This document shows, piece by piece, positions 27,015-36,570 of a stretch of DNA of 42,500 bases. The position numbers and the translations under genes were made by a program. Source of the stretch: Paratrimastix pyriformis (lineage: Eukaryota; Preaxostyla; Paratrimastigidae); assembly GCA_027972325.1 (NCBI GenBank), contig JAPMOS010000047.1, positions 207,501 to 250,000 of the forward strand, written 5' to 3'. The notes under the pieces are model-generated. The model saw only the letters and a list, made by a program, of their open reading frames with translations. It was not told where the DNA came from and did no database searches. Position 1 is the first letter of the stretch. Each line of letters begins with the position of its first letter.

Positions 27015-27018
27015 CGAG
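27015..27018. repeat. Target-site duplication of element 1, right copy (CGAG)
   Basis: CGAG follows the last base of the right TIR and matches 3541-3544. Removing the element and one CGAG leaves CTCGCTCGAGCTTGAGC as the likely empty site. Confidence 0.6.
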
Positions 27019-29065
27019 CTTGAGCATTTCAACGATCGTCTGCAATGCCTGGAACCCGTTTGAACAGTGACGCTCAGGCCTCGGCGAACGATAATCAATC
27101 GACGACCTTCATCTTCCCAAACCCCAGGAAAATAGACATCGTCAGCAACGCAAAAAGCGTTGACCACAAGAAAGAAATTCCATGTCAGGACATGGATAGT
27201 ACCCGTTTGCGTTTCACGCTAAGACGCATCCTATTGGCAAAGAATGTGGGCAGATCAACAAGCAACACCACAACAGACCCAGCAGCAAATAGGCCCTTGA
27301 CCCTGAACATCCGGCCAAGGCCCCAAACAACCTGACCTGAAGACACTGGAGCGGAGGGTGACAACGTTGTGTTGATTGCAACAAACTCGAAGAAAAAGAA
27401 GGTGTGATCAAGATCAAGAGGAAGTCGGACAATACTGCTACCGGACATCTTTGCGAAGGCCCCTACAAAAGGTGGTGACTCTCCAACCTTACCAGAAAGA
27501 GAAGCACAGACTTTGCAGATACTGGGGCTGCAATTGTCTTCAACACGAAGCACCGACACAAGAGGAATTCGCTCGTTGTTCACGTCGGCCGCGTTTCCCA
27601 ACTTTCGAGACCAAGGGCCGATCCTGCAGTTGCACCACCAGTGAGTGCCTTACGCCTCATTGATCCAGACCTGCGGAAGGCGGCGACTCGGGACAGTGCT
27701 GGCTCGCCAGCAGGTGTTCTCGCGCTCTACAGTGGTGGTACCAACCTGACGGCATCATCGCCGTCTGAGCTCATTCGAGGCCGCTCGAAACCTTGGCATC
27801 CTGGCTCTGGATGCCTCAAGAAAACGACGAGGACCTAGCGACCTCCGCCGGAGCGAGTGGCGCCACTGTGCCGGCTGAGGACGGGACGAAGATGCCGAGG
27901 CCTGCATCATCGAGGCCAGCGAGCTGGAGGCTTTGAAGAACAAAGCCACGACGGCCACCGAGGCCAGGAAAAGCCACTAAACCAGGTCTGCCCATGGCCT
28001 CCTCTGCCACACTGGTGTGGACGGGCACCCAAAACACCAAGTCAAACAGCACGGACTACCTCTGGGTTATTCCAAAGTCAAGACGGCATAGAAAACCCAC
28101 TTTCTGTCCCCAGAATTTTGTCTGCCCTCGTTGGCGCGCTTTTCGACCAACCTCGTTGGCCTTATCATCACAGAGCCCACAACCAACTGGGGTCACAGAA
28201 GGCTCATTCATTCGGGTGCAGCCCCTCCTTTCCTCGCCCGTGGCGTTGTCTTGCCAAGAGACACGTTACAATCAACAAGAAGAAAAGGTGAAGGGTCTGC
28301 TGCTAACTCGCACCGCACAATGCTGAAATACTCATCATTTCCGGGAAGCCAGTCCTTGTGGTGTTCCACTCGGCACAACCGTGGCTAAACTGGAAACAAC
28401 AGTTCCACCGGCACCGGACGTATCAGCACCGGTGATCACACCCTCGCAGGCGTCGTCGCCAGCACTCGGAGAATGTATGAGCCCTACCGCACAGTCACTC
28501 TCACACTCAGAGCAGGACAAGGCAACAAAGCCCGTGGGGCAGTCGGGGCAGCCTGGGGTCCAGTCCAGGCTCTGACGGGTCGATGGAGGGAACATACCCA
28601 GGGAGACTCGCGGCATGGGAACACCACCGGAACCCTCCGCATTACCCCAGGTGAGGCAGGCACTCACCGAGACCGAAGAGCAGCACGGTGCTGACGGAAG
28701 GACATGGAGGCGATCTCGTCGGGCAAACCTGAAACCCTCATGGAGGTCTGCGAGGTTGGGGACTCGGAACAGCAACTCACACCCCAGGTTAGCGTCGTCA
28801 CCTCAGCGGGGCGAGCGTCACAAGGAGGTCCCGAACGTGGGGGCCAGAGACCGGCGAGAAGATCCGACCTTTGCGAGGTTTCAACGGAGACGGACCGATA
28901 CAGTCAGAGGGTCACACTCCCAATGCTTTGACACGCGGGAGGTTGAGGCAGGTCCGGAAACAACTGACACAGTTCCGCTGGACTGTGAAGATCAGCACCT
29001 CAGTGGGGCTGCGACTCGTTCACCACCTCCGGTACGGGTGAAAGGGAGGGCCCTTATGGCGCCGA
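27019..29065. other. GC-rich host DNA between the two elements, no supported gene
   Basis: Composition returns to that of the left flank. Several overlapping frames of 60-150 codons lie on both strands, but none has a recognisable domain or stands out from its shadows. The first about 80 bp continues, on the minus strand, the frame that is cut at the left end of element 1. The stretch ends where similarity to the Cys-rich membrane protein gene begins, at about 29066. Confidence 0.55.
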
Positions 29066-29707
29066 TAATTAATACCCAAAACAGATGATGATATTATGGA
29101 AGACCCCTGGAAAGATGAATGGGACCAATGGAGGGCGGAATGATTGATTCAATACATCCATGCAACAATCACGGGCTTATGGAATATTGATTCAATTGCC
29201 TTCAGCCTGATGACTGATAAGGACAAATACATTGCATCAACTATAAAGCAGAATGGACTCGATTTATCAAACCTTAATGTCCAATCATGTGAATGGAGTG
29301 AGTTAAACCGTCAGAACAAAACGGGTGAATTCATGATGACCTTTATTATAAGCCTGAGTACTTATCACAACGAATAGCACAAATTAATGTAAATAAGCCT
29401 GAGATGCCATCAAAACCGCAATGGGGTGACTTAGTTTGCGTTGATTGTCGTAATGTAATAGATTGGAAGAATGTAGGCACATTAACAAATGTCCAAATAC
29501 AACAACTTAATGAATGTGTTGTAAATGCAAAGCAAGAAAGGAAGATGATAAAAAGCCCGACACTCCTGAAGAGCCGACGGAGCCTGTAACTCCTGAAGAG
29601 CCTATTACTCCTGTCGAACCAATTCCTCCTGTAACACCTGTAACACCCGACACTGAATCTACTAATTACACACCATATCTACTGTTTGGTGCTGTCATAT
29701 TACATTA
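29066..29707 (+). pseudogene. Remnant of the Cys-rich membrane protein gene (element 2)
   Basis: This matches the C-terminal part of the 381-aa gene of element 1, including the VCVDC group, the Pro/Glu/Thr stalk and the start of the tail anchor. From about 29144 the match is nearly exact. The first about 80 bp match only loosely, yet WKDEWDQW lines up with WKDEYDKW, so that piece comes from a related but distinct lineage. The gene is cut at the element's inner end and broken. Confidence 0.75.
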
Positions 29708-29751
29708 ACATCGATCCTCTGAAAATTTCTCGTGTATTATTATTGAAGACA

Positions 29752-30395
29752 ATGGATACTTCCAAGGAACCACGTAAGTCAAAGGTACACATCGACGAAG
29801 AGCTGCGCACATCGCACAGTTTGATGATGAGACAGAGGAAATTGTAGCTATTTGTGCGGCTGTCATGTCTAAAATGACAGGAAAACAAGTGTTGTATGAC
29901 GCCGCAATCATTCAAGCCGCCGGTCAATATGAGATGTCACCTCTTGGTAGTTTTAGAAGGATCGCTAAAAAAGCAGTCAAAGGAGCAAGAGATGAGAAAA
30001 AGGAGATTGATATGGCTGTCAAAGTGGTAAAAGATAGATTAGAAAAAGAACGTGCTGAATACCTAAAATCACAGGCTAAGATTGATGCTGAAAGAGAACG
30101 AATGGCAAGGGAACACCCTGAATTACTTCCATCGATTGAGATTCCTCCAATTTACGCAATTCCGACGCTACCTCCTCCAACTACTGGTGGGGCACCAATG
30201 TATGCGCCTACTACGGGCGGTAGACCGACATCTGTATCATTATTGCCTCCTGCACCTGCACCTGGAAATGCTGGACTTATTGATTATGAAGAACCTGAGG
30301 AAGAACCTGGTGAAGGCTACACTGGTGCTATAACTGCTGCACGATTAGAAGAACTGAGAAAACGTGAAGAACATCCTGCCGGAGCTGGATTCTAA
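29752..30395 (+). pseudogene. Counterpart of the charged Pro-rich gene (element 2), diverged
   Basis: The first about 130 bp match the start of the 286-aa gene of element 1 closely. After the shared AAVMSKM the sequence becomes different: an Arg/Lys/Glu helix (KKAVKGARDEKKEIDMAVKVV), a Pro/Tyr/Gly-rich part (PPTTGGAPMYAPTTGG) and an acidic end. The style is kept but the residues are not. The region looks to have about one break. It converges with the 270-aa gene. Confidence 0.6.
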
Positions 30396-30491
30396 ATGAA
30401 TCGTTGTGCACTATTTTAAACTTGAATATTCATATCTACTTAGATATAAATAGGAATCAAAATGGATTATGAGCTTCGCTAAGATTTAAGT

Positions 30492-31304
30492 TTATACTCC
30501 TGGATGTGCTGGATCCTTTGGTTCTGGAGCTTTTGGAATTTTCATCCATTCAAAAGCGCTGAACTTTTCCTTTAATTTGTCAACAGACACGGCTCCTGAC
30601 TTTGGAATAATCCTGTTGAGGATGTTGGCTTCTGCTGCAAGGTTAGCCTGGAAAAGCTTCGCAAGGTCTGCACCAAACGTATCGCTGTCATTCATACTCT
30701 GAATTAATGCGGCAAGTTCTGCCATTTCTGTTCTCAGTCCTTCAACGATTTTTGATTGAGCACCATACTTTTTGACAAATTCCGGCAATGTTTCCTGGCA
30801 TTCTTTGTATTGTGCAACAAGAGCTGTATATTTAAGTGCCGTGTCATTTTCCAATGCCTTTGCATAAAACGGTTGTGTGATTTTTGGTGCTTCATGATGC
30901 ATCCGTAGTGCCCGCTTAAAGATCGCTTCATCGATTGGAATCTGTTCAAATGCTGACACTGTACGTCCAATCAGTTCATGAACTGTTCGTTTATCATCAT
31001 CCGCTTTGTATGGATGTTGCTGTAATGCAAGTGCCCAATACGTATCACCTGTTCGATAAAAACGGTATATCCCGAGTTCAAAATCTTCATTTGCCTTCAT
31101 TTCCGGCTGAGTCACATACATTTGTTCCGGGTTAAGCAATCCATCTGTCTTATTAATTTGTTGTAAGTTGTCAATTATGGCACTTCCACCACCCATTTGT
31201 TTTGACATGGCTTTGACTATGTAATCTGCCTTCTTTGTCCATGATGAACCATGAGGTGCTGATTCACCTGGTGCTGCATGAGATGAACGTTTTCGTTGTG
31301 GCAT
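30492..31304 (-). CDS. 270-aa unknown protein, diverged homologue of the 264-aa gene
   Basis: It shares the frame and landmarks of the element 1 gene: QRKRSS, GSSWTKKADYIVK-M--QMGG, LNP-QMY-TQPE-KANEDFELG and ITQPFYA. By eye only about 60% of residues agree, and the C-terminus differs entirely (KFSAFEWMKIPKAPEPKDPAHPG). It is open from end to end. The upstream gap and the 92-aa gene beyond are almost identical to element 1, so the change in divergence falls at this gene's start codon. Confidence 0.65.
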   Translation of the reverse strand: MPQRKRSSHAAPGESAPHGSSWTKKADYIVKAMSKQMGGGSAIIDNLQQINKTDGLLNPEQMYVTQPEMKANEDFELGIYRFYRTGDTYWALALQQHPYKADDDKRTVHELIGRTVSAFEQIPIDEAIFKRALRMHHEAPKITQPFYAKALENDTALKYTALVAQYKECQETLPEFVKKYGAQSKIVEGLRTEMAELAALIQSMNDSDTFGADLAKLFQANLAAEANILNRIIPKSGAVSVDKLKEKFSAFEWMKIPKAPEPKDPAHPGV

Positions 31305-31377
31305 TCGTTACTAATATAATTGATGGAGAAAAAAATACTTTGATTATTTTTCCCTGCTTATATTATTACATTCAACA

Positions 31378-31656
31378 ATGAAAGTCAAAACTGCTACAGA
31401 TGATTCACCTGAGGTGCCTTCAGACATGTCGCTCGATACCAAGTTTCATATTGTTACTGTCCTCTTCGAAATAGCTAAATTTAAGCCAAATCAATGTCGA
31501 GCCTGGTTAAAAAAGCATAAATTAGTACCGATTAAACGGGTTCATAAAACTGCAACAGTCTTCAGATACAGAATACGAGAGACACCATCCTTAGGTGTGT
31601 TCTTCACAAAAGACTTAGGAAACGGTATAAAACTCGTGCTACAAAAGCTCTCTTAA
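31378..31656 (+). CDS. 92-aa basic protein (element 2 copy)
   Basis: It is the same as the element 1 gene at 13001-13279 apart from about one residue, and is placed likewise between the swapped gene and the small ORF pair. It is whole. Function is unknown; a short basic helix suggests DNA contact. Confidence 0.55.
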   Translation: MKVKTATDDSPEVPSDMSLDTKFHIVTVLFEIAKFKPNQCRAWLKKHKLVPIKRVHKTATVFRYRIRETPSLGVFFTKDLGNGIKLVLQKLS

Positions 31657-31658
31657 TC

Positions 31659-32024
31659 TCAATCCACTCTAAATAACATGTTTACAGTCACTACATCAGT
31701 TGTAGGTTGTCCTGTTTCATCCAATATCGAATAGTCATAAGTTCTCGTTAACGTTGATGTTGGTGACAATTCGAGTCCTTTGTTATCTATTCCAACGAAA
31801 ACTGGAACTGCGGCTTCACTCGTCACATTATTAATGATTTGATCAGTGTATAAGCCCCGGATTACGATAAAATACCTACTTCTGGTGACTGAATTGGTGA
31901 CAAGATGAGTGCCTATAAGAGTTAGGTAATTTGGATTTTTGTTCATCCACTGGTTCAAAATGAGTGTTTTCTGAGTTGAATCAAGATTTATTGAGAGGAA
32001 CATGATGCGTTTCATACAAATCAT
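31659..32024 (-). CDS. 121-aa beta-rich ORF (element 2 copy)
   Basis: The protein is identical to that of 12633-12998 in element 1. It starts within the stop of the upstream ORF by the same ATGA overlap. A minor capsid role is suggested only by its place behind the capsid gene. Confidence 0.45.
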   Translation of the reverse strand: MICMKRIMFLSINLDSTQKTLILNQWMNKNPNYLTLIGTHLVTNSVTRSRYFIVIRGLYTDQIINNVTSEAAVPVFVGIDNKGLELSPTSTLTRTYDYSILDETGQPTTDVVTVNMLFRVD

Positions 32025-32233
32025 GCATAAAAAGTTTCATCTGTCACAAAAAAATTTTGACATGAGATATTGCATGTTGACAAGTTGTTGACATAACCAA
32101 TCCAACACCATATTCTAATAGGTTTTTGTGTGTAGTTGAGGGCTCCAATGTTGATATTTGCCTCGTTTTCACTTAATTGTGATGCAACCTTAACTTTACT
32201 GTGTGATAAGGTTGACTTAGAAATTTTCAACAT
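32021..32233 (-). CDS. 70-aa ORF after the capsid gene (element 2 copy)
   Basis: It matches 12424-12636. The first ATG gives 70 aa; the frame is open to 32290 without an ATG. Its conservation in both copies says little about function, because the copies are so young. Confidence 0.4.
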   Translation of the reverse strand: MLKISKSTLSHSKVKVASQLSENEANINIGALNYTQKPIRIWCWIGYVNNLSTCNISCQNFFVTDETFYA

Positions 32234-32644
32234 TTTTCCTGTACAAAAACGGTAACTCGTGACAGAGCGTAGATCGACGTTCACAGCCACGGCTTTTTCG
32301 AAACAGCACCATATGAATAATATAGCTCGACATTTGCTAAGAAATCTGACAGTTACTTAACGTGCACGGGGCTGCACAAGTTTTGACGCGTTCAATTTTC
32401 AATACAAACTGAACTTCTTCCTTTTATTCAAATCGTTGTCCTGACACTAAATGTAAGTGTCTGGGCTTATTTTAAACATAGGAAACAGTGATTTTTCATG
32501 CTCAGATGTGGTACTGTCACAGCACTTCGAGTCGATGTCAAAAGTGATATCTCATGTCAACCTCTGGAAAACATAAGATATGTCTTTTTCTTCCTTCCTA
32601 CATGTTTTCTTACATAACTAACGAGTTATAACGGGTTGAATCAC

Positions 32645-33853
32645 TTAGTTTTTGTGTTCTACAGTCAAAGTGCCTTGTTTTGTGTTATATCGATACCATG
32701 CTCGTCCGTATGCTAATACGTTCAAAGTACAGTTGTGAGGCAATCCCGCTGTGAAAGTCACGACTAATTTAGGGTTAGAATACTCTTTTAGCACAATGGT
32801 ACCATATACATTGCCGTATGATTCAATATCATCATCCTTGCTTGGTAGTCCTGAAAAGCGGAGAGTGTAGATGTTCTTGTCAAATGCCTTCCGGAAATAC
32901 ATCATCTGTTGGAATTCTTGCGATTTAGCACTAATGGCTGTATCTGGATAGTTCTTGTTGTCAACAGAAAGGTGATATTCCGAGATATAGGCTGTTCCGG
33001 TGAATGGTGCTCCTGTCGTGTCATCAGACAGATACATCGACAAATACTCAACTTCATCGAATGGTAGGTCACATGTTATTGATGTGGCACCTTGCGTTAT
33101 GAGATATCTGGTGGAATCAACGAATTCATTCTGTACTGTAACCATTCCTGCTTCATCCATATTGCTCCGTAGAATTGCCTTCTTCTCATCTTCATGCATT
33201 GTCATGTAGTTAGCTACGAGTTCAACATCGAGGAAAGTGTTGGTTAAAGTAGCTCCAACTGTGGAAGATGATGCTATTTCTGATATAGGGGCTATTTCGA
33301 CTTCAAAATATGGATTTGCTTGTAAGATGTCGAGCCGTAGAGGGTTAAAGTCAATGAATGGATTTGGTATGTAAATCAGTCCTTCCTGTTGTTGCGATGG
33401 ATCAATGTCTGTGCCGGTTGCTCCAATACGTGCGTTCTGCATCATCAGTGATTTGCGTTCCTGTATGGCACGCTGGTAATATTGATATATACCTGCACTG
33501 TCCAACTTGTATATTTCACGTCCTTGGTGCTTAAACTTAAGGGATTTGATGAGCTTCATCATGTATCCACCTACGTAAGTCACCGTGCCGGCTGATGCTG
33601 TAGTAGCTCCGAGTCTGATGTGTAGGTGTATGTCATTACCTGAGAGTAGTCCGCTGTATTTATTAATGTCAAACTGTGCGACACTTCCAAATGATATTTG
33701 CCGGTTAGGCTTGATTACTACCGGGTCCGTTACAATCTTAGGCTTGCGTATCTTAGTGGTTTTGTCATCCGTAAACTCATTGATTTTGATTGCATTCCTT
33801 TCGAGGTCTGAGTTCTGTGTAGTGTGTGATTTTAGAATAATAGCCGTTGCCAT
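32645..33853 (-). CDS. Major capsid protein, putative (element 2 copy)
   Basis: The 402-aa product is the same as that of 10803-12011, ending LNVLAYGRAWYRYNTKQGTL. It lies next to the packaging ATPase gene in the same order. The copy looks whole. Confidence 0.65.
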   Translation of the reverse strand: MATAIILKSHTTQNSDLERNAIKINEFTDDKTTKIRKPKIVTDPVVIKPNRQISFGSVAQFDINKYSGLLSGNDIHLHIRLGATTASAGTVTYVGGYMMKLIKSLKFKHQGREIYKLDSAGIYQYYQRAIQERKSLMMQNARIGATGTDIDPSQQQEGLIYIPNPFIDFNPLRLDILQANPYFEVEIAPISEIASSSTVGATLTNTFLDVELVANYMTMHEDEKKAILRSNMDEAGMVTVQNEFVDSTRYLITQGATSITCDLPFDEVEYLSMYLSDDTTGAPFTGTAYISEYHLSVDNKNYPDTAISAKSQEFQQMMYFRKAFDKNIYTLRFSGLPSKDDDIESYGNVYGTIVLKEYSNPKLVVTFTAGLPHNCTLNVLAYGRAWYRYNTKQGTLTVEHKN

Positions 33854-33910
33854 AGTGTGATAATTAATATCATACTAAGATAAAAAATACTCAAATTATA
33901 AAAATCTTAC

Positions 33911-34963
33911 CTATTTGCTGCTCGACACTTGTTCTTCAACCATTTTTACCTTGGTTCTGTAGCCTTCTCTCATCTCCCAATAGGCATTGTAAAGGTTAAG
34001 GTAATTGTCATGTAACAAAGGCTTGATCACCAAAATGTTGTGGTCTGCTGTCACTTTCTCGAATAGTTCTAAGAAATCTGCCTTCTTCATACACGACATA
34101 TAATCATGATAAATCATGTCTTTCACTGAGTCATTCTTGGTGTAATGGACAAAACAGTAATTGGTGTTCTGCCTTGTTCTTGGTGAAATACCTGTTGGAA
34201 TTTGTGTTGTAAGAATGACTGAGATGTTGTATCTTCTGTGATTGCAAAACAGACTGCCTAAAATATTACTTTGGTGTAACTTGTTGTTGCCATCTAAGAT
34301 ATCGTCGAATATCAATAAGACTGACTTTTTACCTTTTGTCTTCTCTTGGAACTTGATGAGCTTCTCGATGAATAATGGTGTCTCATCATCGTCAAAGCCT
34401 CCAAAACATCTGTCATCTGGAATGTTCCCTAACTCTTTCTGATATCTGTCTTTATTGTCTTGTGCGACAGTAAATAGGTAGATCTTGTCGATCTCACTTC
34501 GTATCTGCTTTATAATGGAGAGAACTGATGTCGTTTTACCACTCTCTTTCATACCATAATGTAGTGAAATAAAAGGCTCTTTCTTGTTTTTGAACCTATC
34601 TACAATCTCTAATGAACTGAACTTAGGCATTTTGACATTACCTACCTTGACAATGCTTGCATCATCTTCTTTTACTTCAGGTGGAATAAAGACAACTTGT
34701 TTCTGCTCAATTTGCTCATCTTCTTCAACTTTCTGCTCTTCTACTTCCGCCTTCTTCAATTTCTTCTCTTTCTTATCTTTAGTTACCTTCTCTTTCTTCT
34801 CTTTCTTCTCTTTTGGAGGAGCACATTTATGCTTCTTAAGCCACTTCTCACTCTTATATTCTTTCCCACACTCAGGACACTTATAAACTGTAATGTCCAT
34901 ATCCTTATGGACATTCGAATGAATGGTTTCATCATTCTTTGCCTTAACTGAGTCAGACGACAT
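33911..34963 (-). CDS. Packaging ATPase with zinc finger (element 2 copy)
   Basis: The 350-aa product has the C2H2 finger, Walker A GMKESGKTTS and Walker B LLIFDDIL, as in element 1, and differs by about one residue. It looks whole. The 66-bp divergent promoter gap with the ATTAGTTAACTAAT palindrome follows on its right. Confidence 0.87.
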   Translation of the reverse strand: MSSDSVKAKNDETIHSNVHKDMDITVYKCPECGKEYKSEKWLKKHKCAPPKEKKEKKEKVTKDKKEKKLKKAEVEEQKVEEDEQIEQKQVVFIPPEVKEDDASIVKVGNVKMPKFSSLEIVDRFKNKKEPFISLHYGMKESGKTTSVLSIIKQIRSEIDKIYLFTVAQDNKDRYQKELGNIPDDRCFGGFDDDETPLFIEKLIKFQEKTKGKKSVLLIFDDILDGNNKLHQSNILGSLFCNHRRYNISVILTTQIPTGISPRTRQNTNYCFVHYTKNDSVKDMIYHDYMSCMKKADFLELFEKVTADHNILVIKPLLHDNYLNLYNAYWEMREGYRTKVKMVEEQVSSSK

Positions 34964-35029
34964 TTTGAATTGTAACTATAATCTATATAGAAAAAATATT
35001 TTGTGTGTGAACTGTATTAGTTAACTAAT

Positions 35030-36037
35030 ATGTCTGACAGTGTATCTGAATCTGATGAGGATTTACAGTCTTTTGTCTCTTCATCGAGTGAAATATCTAT
35101 ACCTTATGGAGATGATGAAAATAGTGAAGATTCTCAAAGTGTCAATGATGATGCCTCAGTTGAATCAAATACTGATACTGAGGAGTCTGATGATGACTCA
35201 AAAGATGAGTCTAAAGAAGAGCCTAAAGAAAAATCGTCGGATGAACTGATTGATAATATGGACTTCCTTCTTCGTAAAGACCAACTACACAATGAAATAC
35301 CTGATGGTAAAATTGTGTTTAAGACAAAGGAACAAGTCCAAACTGAACAAAAACTAATGCAACAGGCTGTAGAAGAATTCGAGCAACAACAGGAACAAGC
35401 AAAACAAGCACTCAAAGCTCGTCCAAGAGCACCTCGTGCAATTCATTTCCCTAAGCCTCCAAAGAAACCTAAGAAGGCAAAGATTTCACTCAAACGTGAA
35501 AACGACATCAATGAGCTGCTCGTACTGACTAATCAACTCGGTATGGACCAAGAAAAATACAATGTGGCATTCTTCGCTGCAATGTCTGATGATGAACTGA
35601 TGCAATTCAAAATTGACCTCTTTAAAGTTGTTGATGCAAAAATGGATGAATCCTTTCACAGTAGCAAACATGTAACTGAAATGCTGCTTAAGACTGCTGA
35701 TATAACTGAAAAGATAATGCCTAAATACCTTCATGGTTATCGTGACTCATTGGAATGTTCTCAAGAGGAGATTCAAAAATGCCTCGATGAAATGATTAAG
35801 AATGGTGATATGGAAGGCTTATTAAAGTCTAAGATGATGCAACCTAAGTATCAATTGATGATGATTCTCGGTGGAAACTTACTCGGACAAGTCAGTTCTA
35901 ATATGAAAGCCGCTAAGTCTGTTGTCGTTAAAGCAAAAGAAACCCTCGACACTGTCCAAAAAACTCACCCGTGTCGCAAACTGTATTACCACGTTCGGCT
36001 ACATCGGAATCGGATGTCTTCTTCTAATCACAACTAA
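35030..36037 (+). pseudogene. Acidic/coiled-coil protein (element 2 copy)
   Basis: It matches the 332-aa gene of element 1 over almost its full length: acidic start, Gln-rich coiled coil, basic Pro linker and helical half with ILGG-N. The copy appears slightly decayed, with about one break. Confidence 0.55.
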
Positions 36038-36083
36038 GTATGTCTTCTTCTCCTAATTCTTATTTGTCCTTAATTTTTTATCC

Positions 36084-36506
36084 ATGAATAGTATTGAATC
36101 ATTCATGGCTTCTGACACTAAATCTGCAATTGACCTAAAAGACATCACCATCAAATCAATCAGTGGTGTCTCATTGTATTGGCTTATCACTAAAACTCTG
36201 TCACTGCGGAGTGATTATGCTGACTATCTAAATGTCGGGCTGGCTGGAGCTGGTGGACTTACAATTGTGGCTCCTATTCTACAAAATCTCCTCGATGGAA
36301 GAGACCTGATGGCTGGATTATCATTCGACTCAACCATGCTAAAGAATGCTCTCGTTGATGGTGGCATGTCAATGGCTGTGTATCTGGCTCTTCGTTTTGC
36401 ATTCGGTTCAAAACTTGATGTGAGTCTGCTCAATCGTTATGTAGGTGTAATTTGCTCTGTAATTGGCGGTGACATGATTCGTCCTTACATCCTCTCTAAG
36501 CTATAA
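36084..36506 (+). CDS. Small multi-pass membrane protein (element 2 copy)
   Basis: The 140-aa product is identical to the shorter form of the element 1 protein, with the same three or four hydrophobic stretches. It supports the internal ATG as the true start. Confidence 0.62.
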   Translation: MNSIESFMASDTKSAIDLKDITIKSISGVSLYWLITKTLSLRSDYADYLNVGLAGAGGLTIVAPILQNLLDGRDLMAGLSFDSTMLKNALVDGGMSMAVYLALRFAFGSKLDVSLLNRYVGVICSVIGGDMIRPYILSKL

Positions 36507-36570
36507 ACTTATCGTCAATCAACACCTTAATCTTTTCATGTTTTTGTATTTTTCTATTGCGGTTATATAG

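Noticed and set aside
27045-29088. Several 60-157-codon frames between the elements
   Set aside because: They overlap on both strands in GC-rich DNA and show no domain; likely chance.
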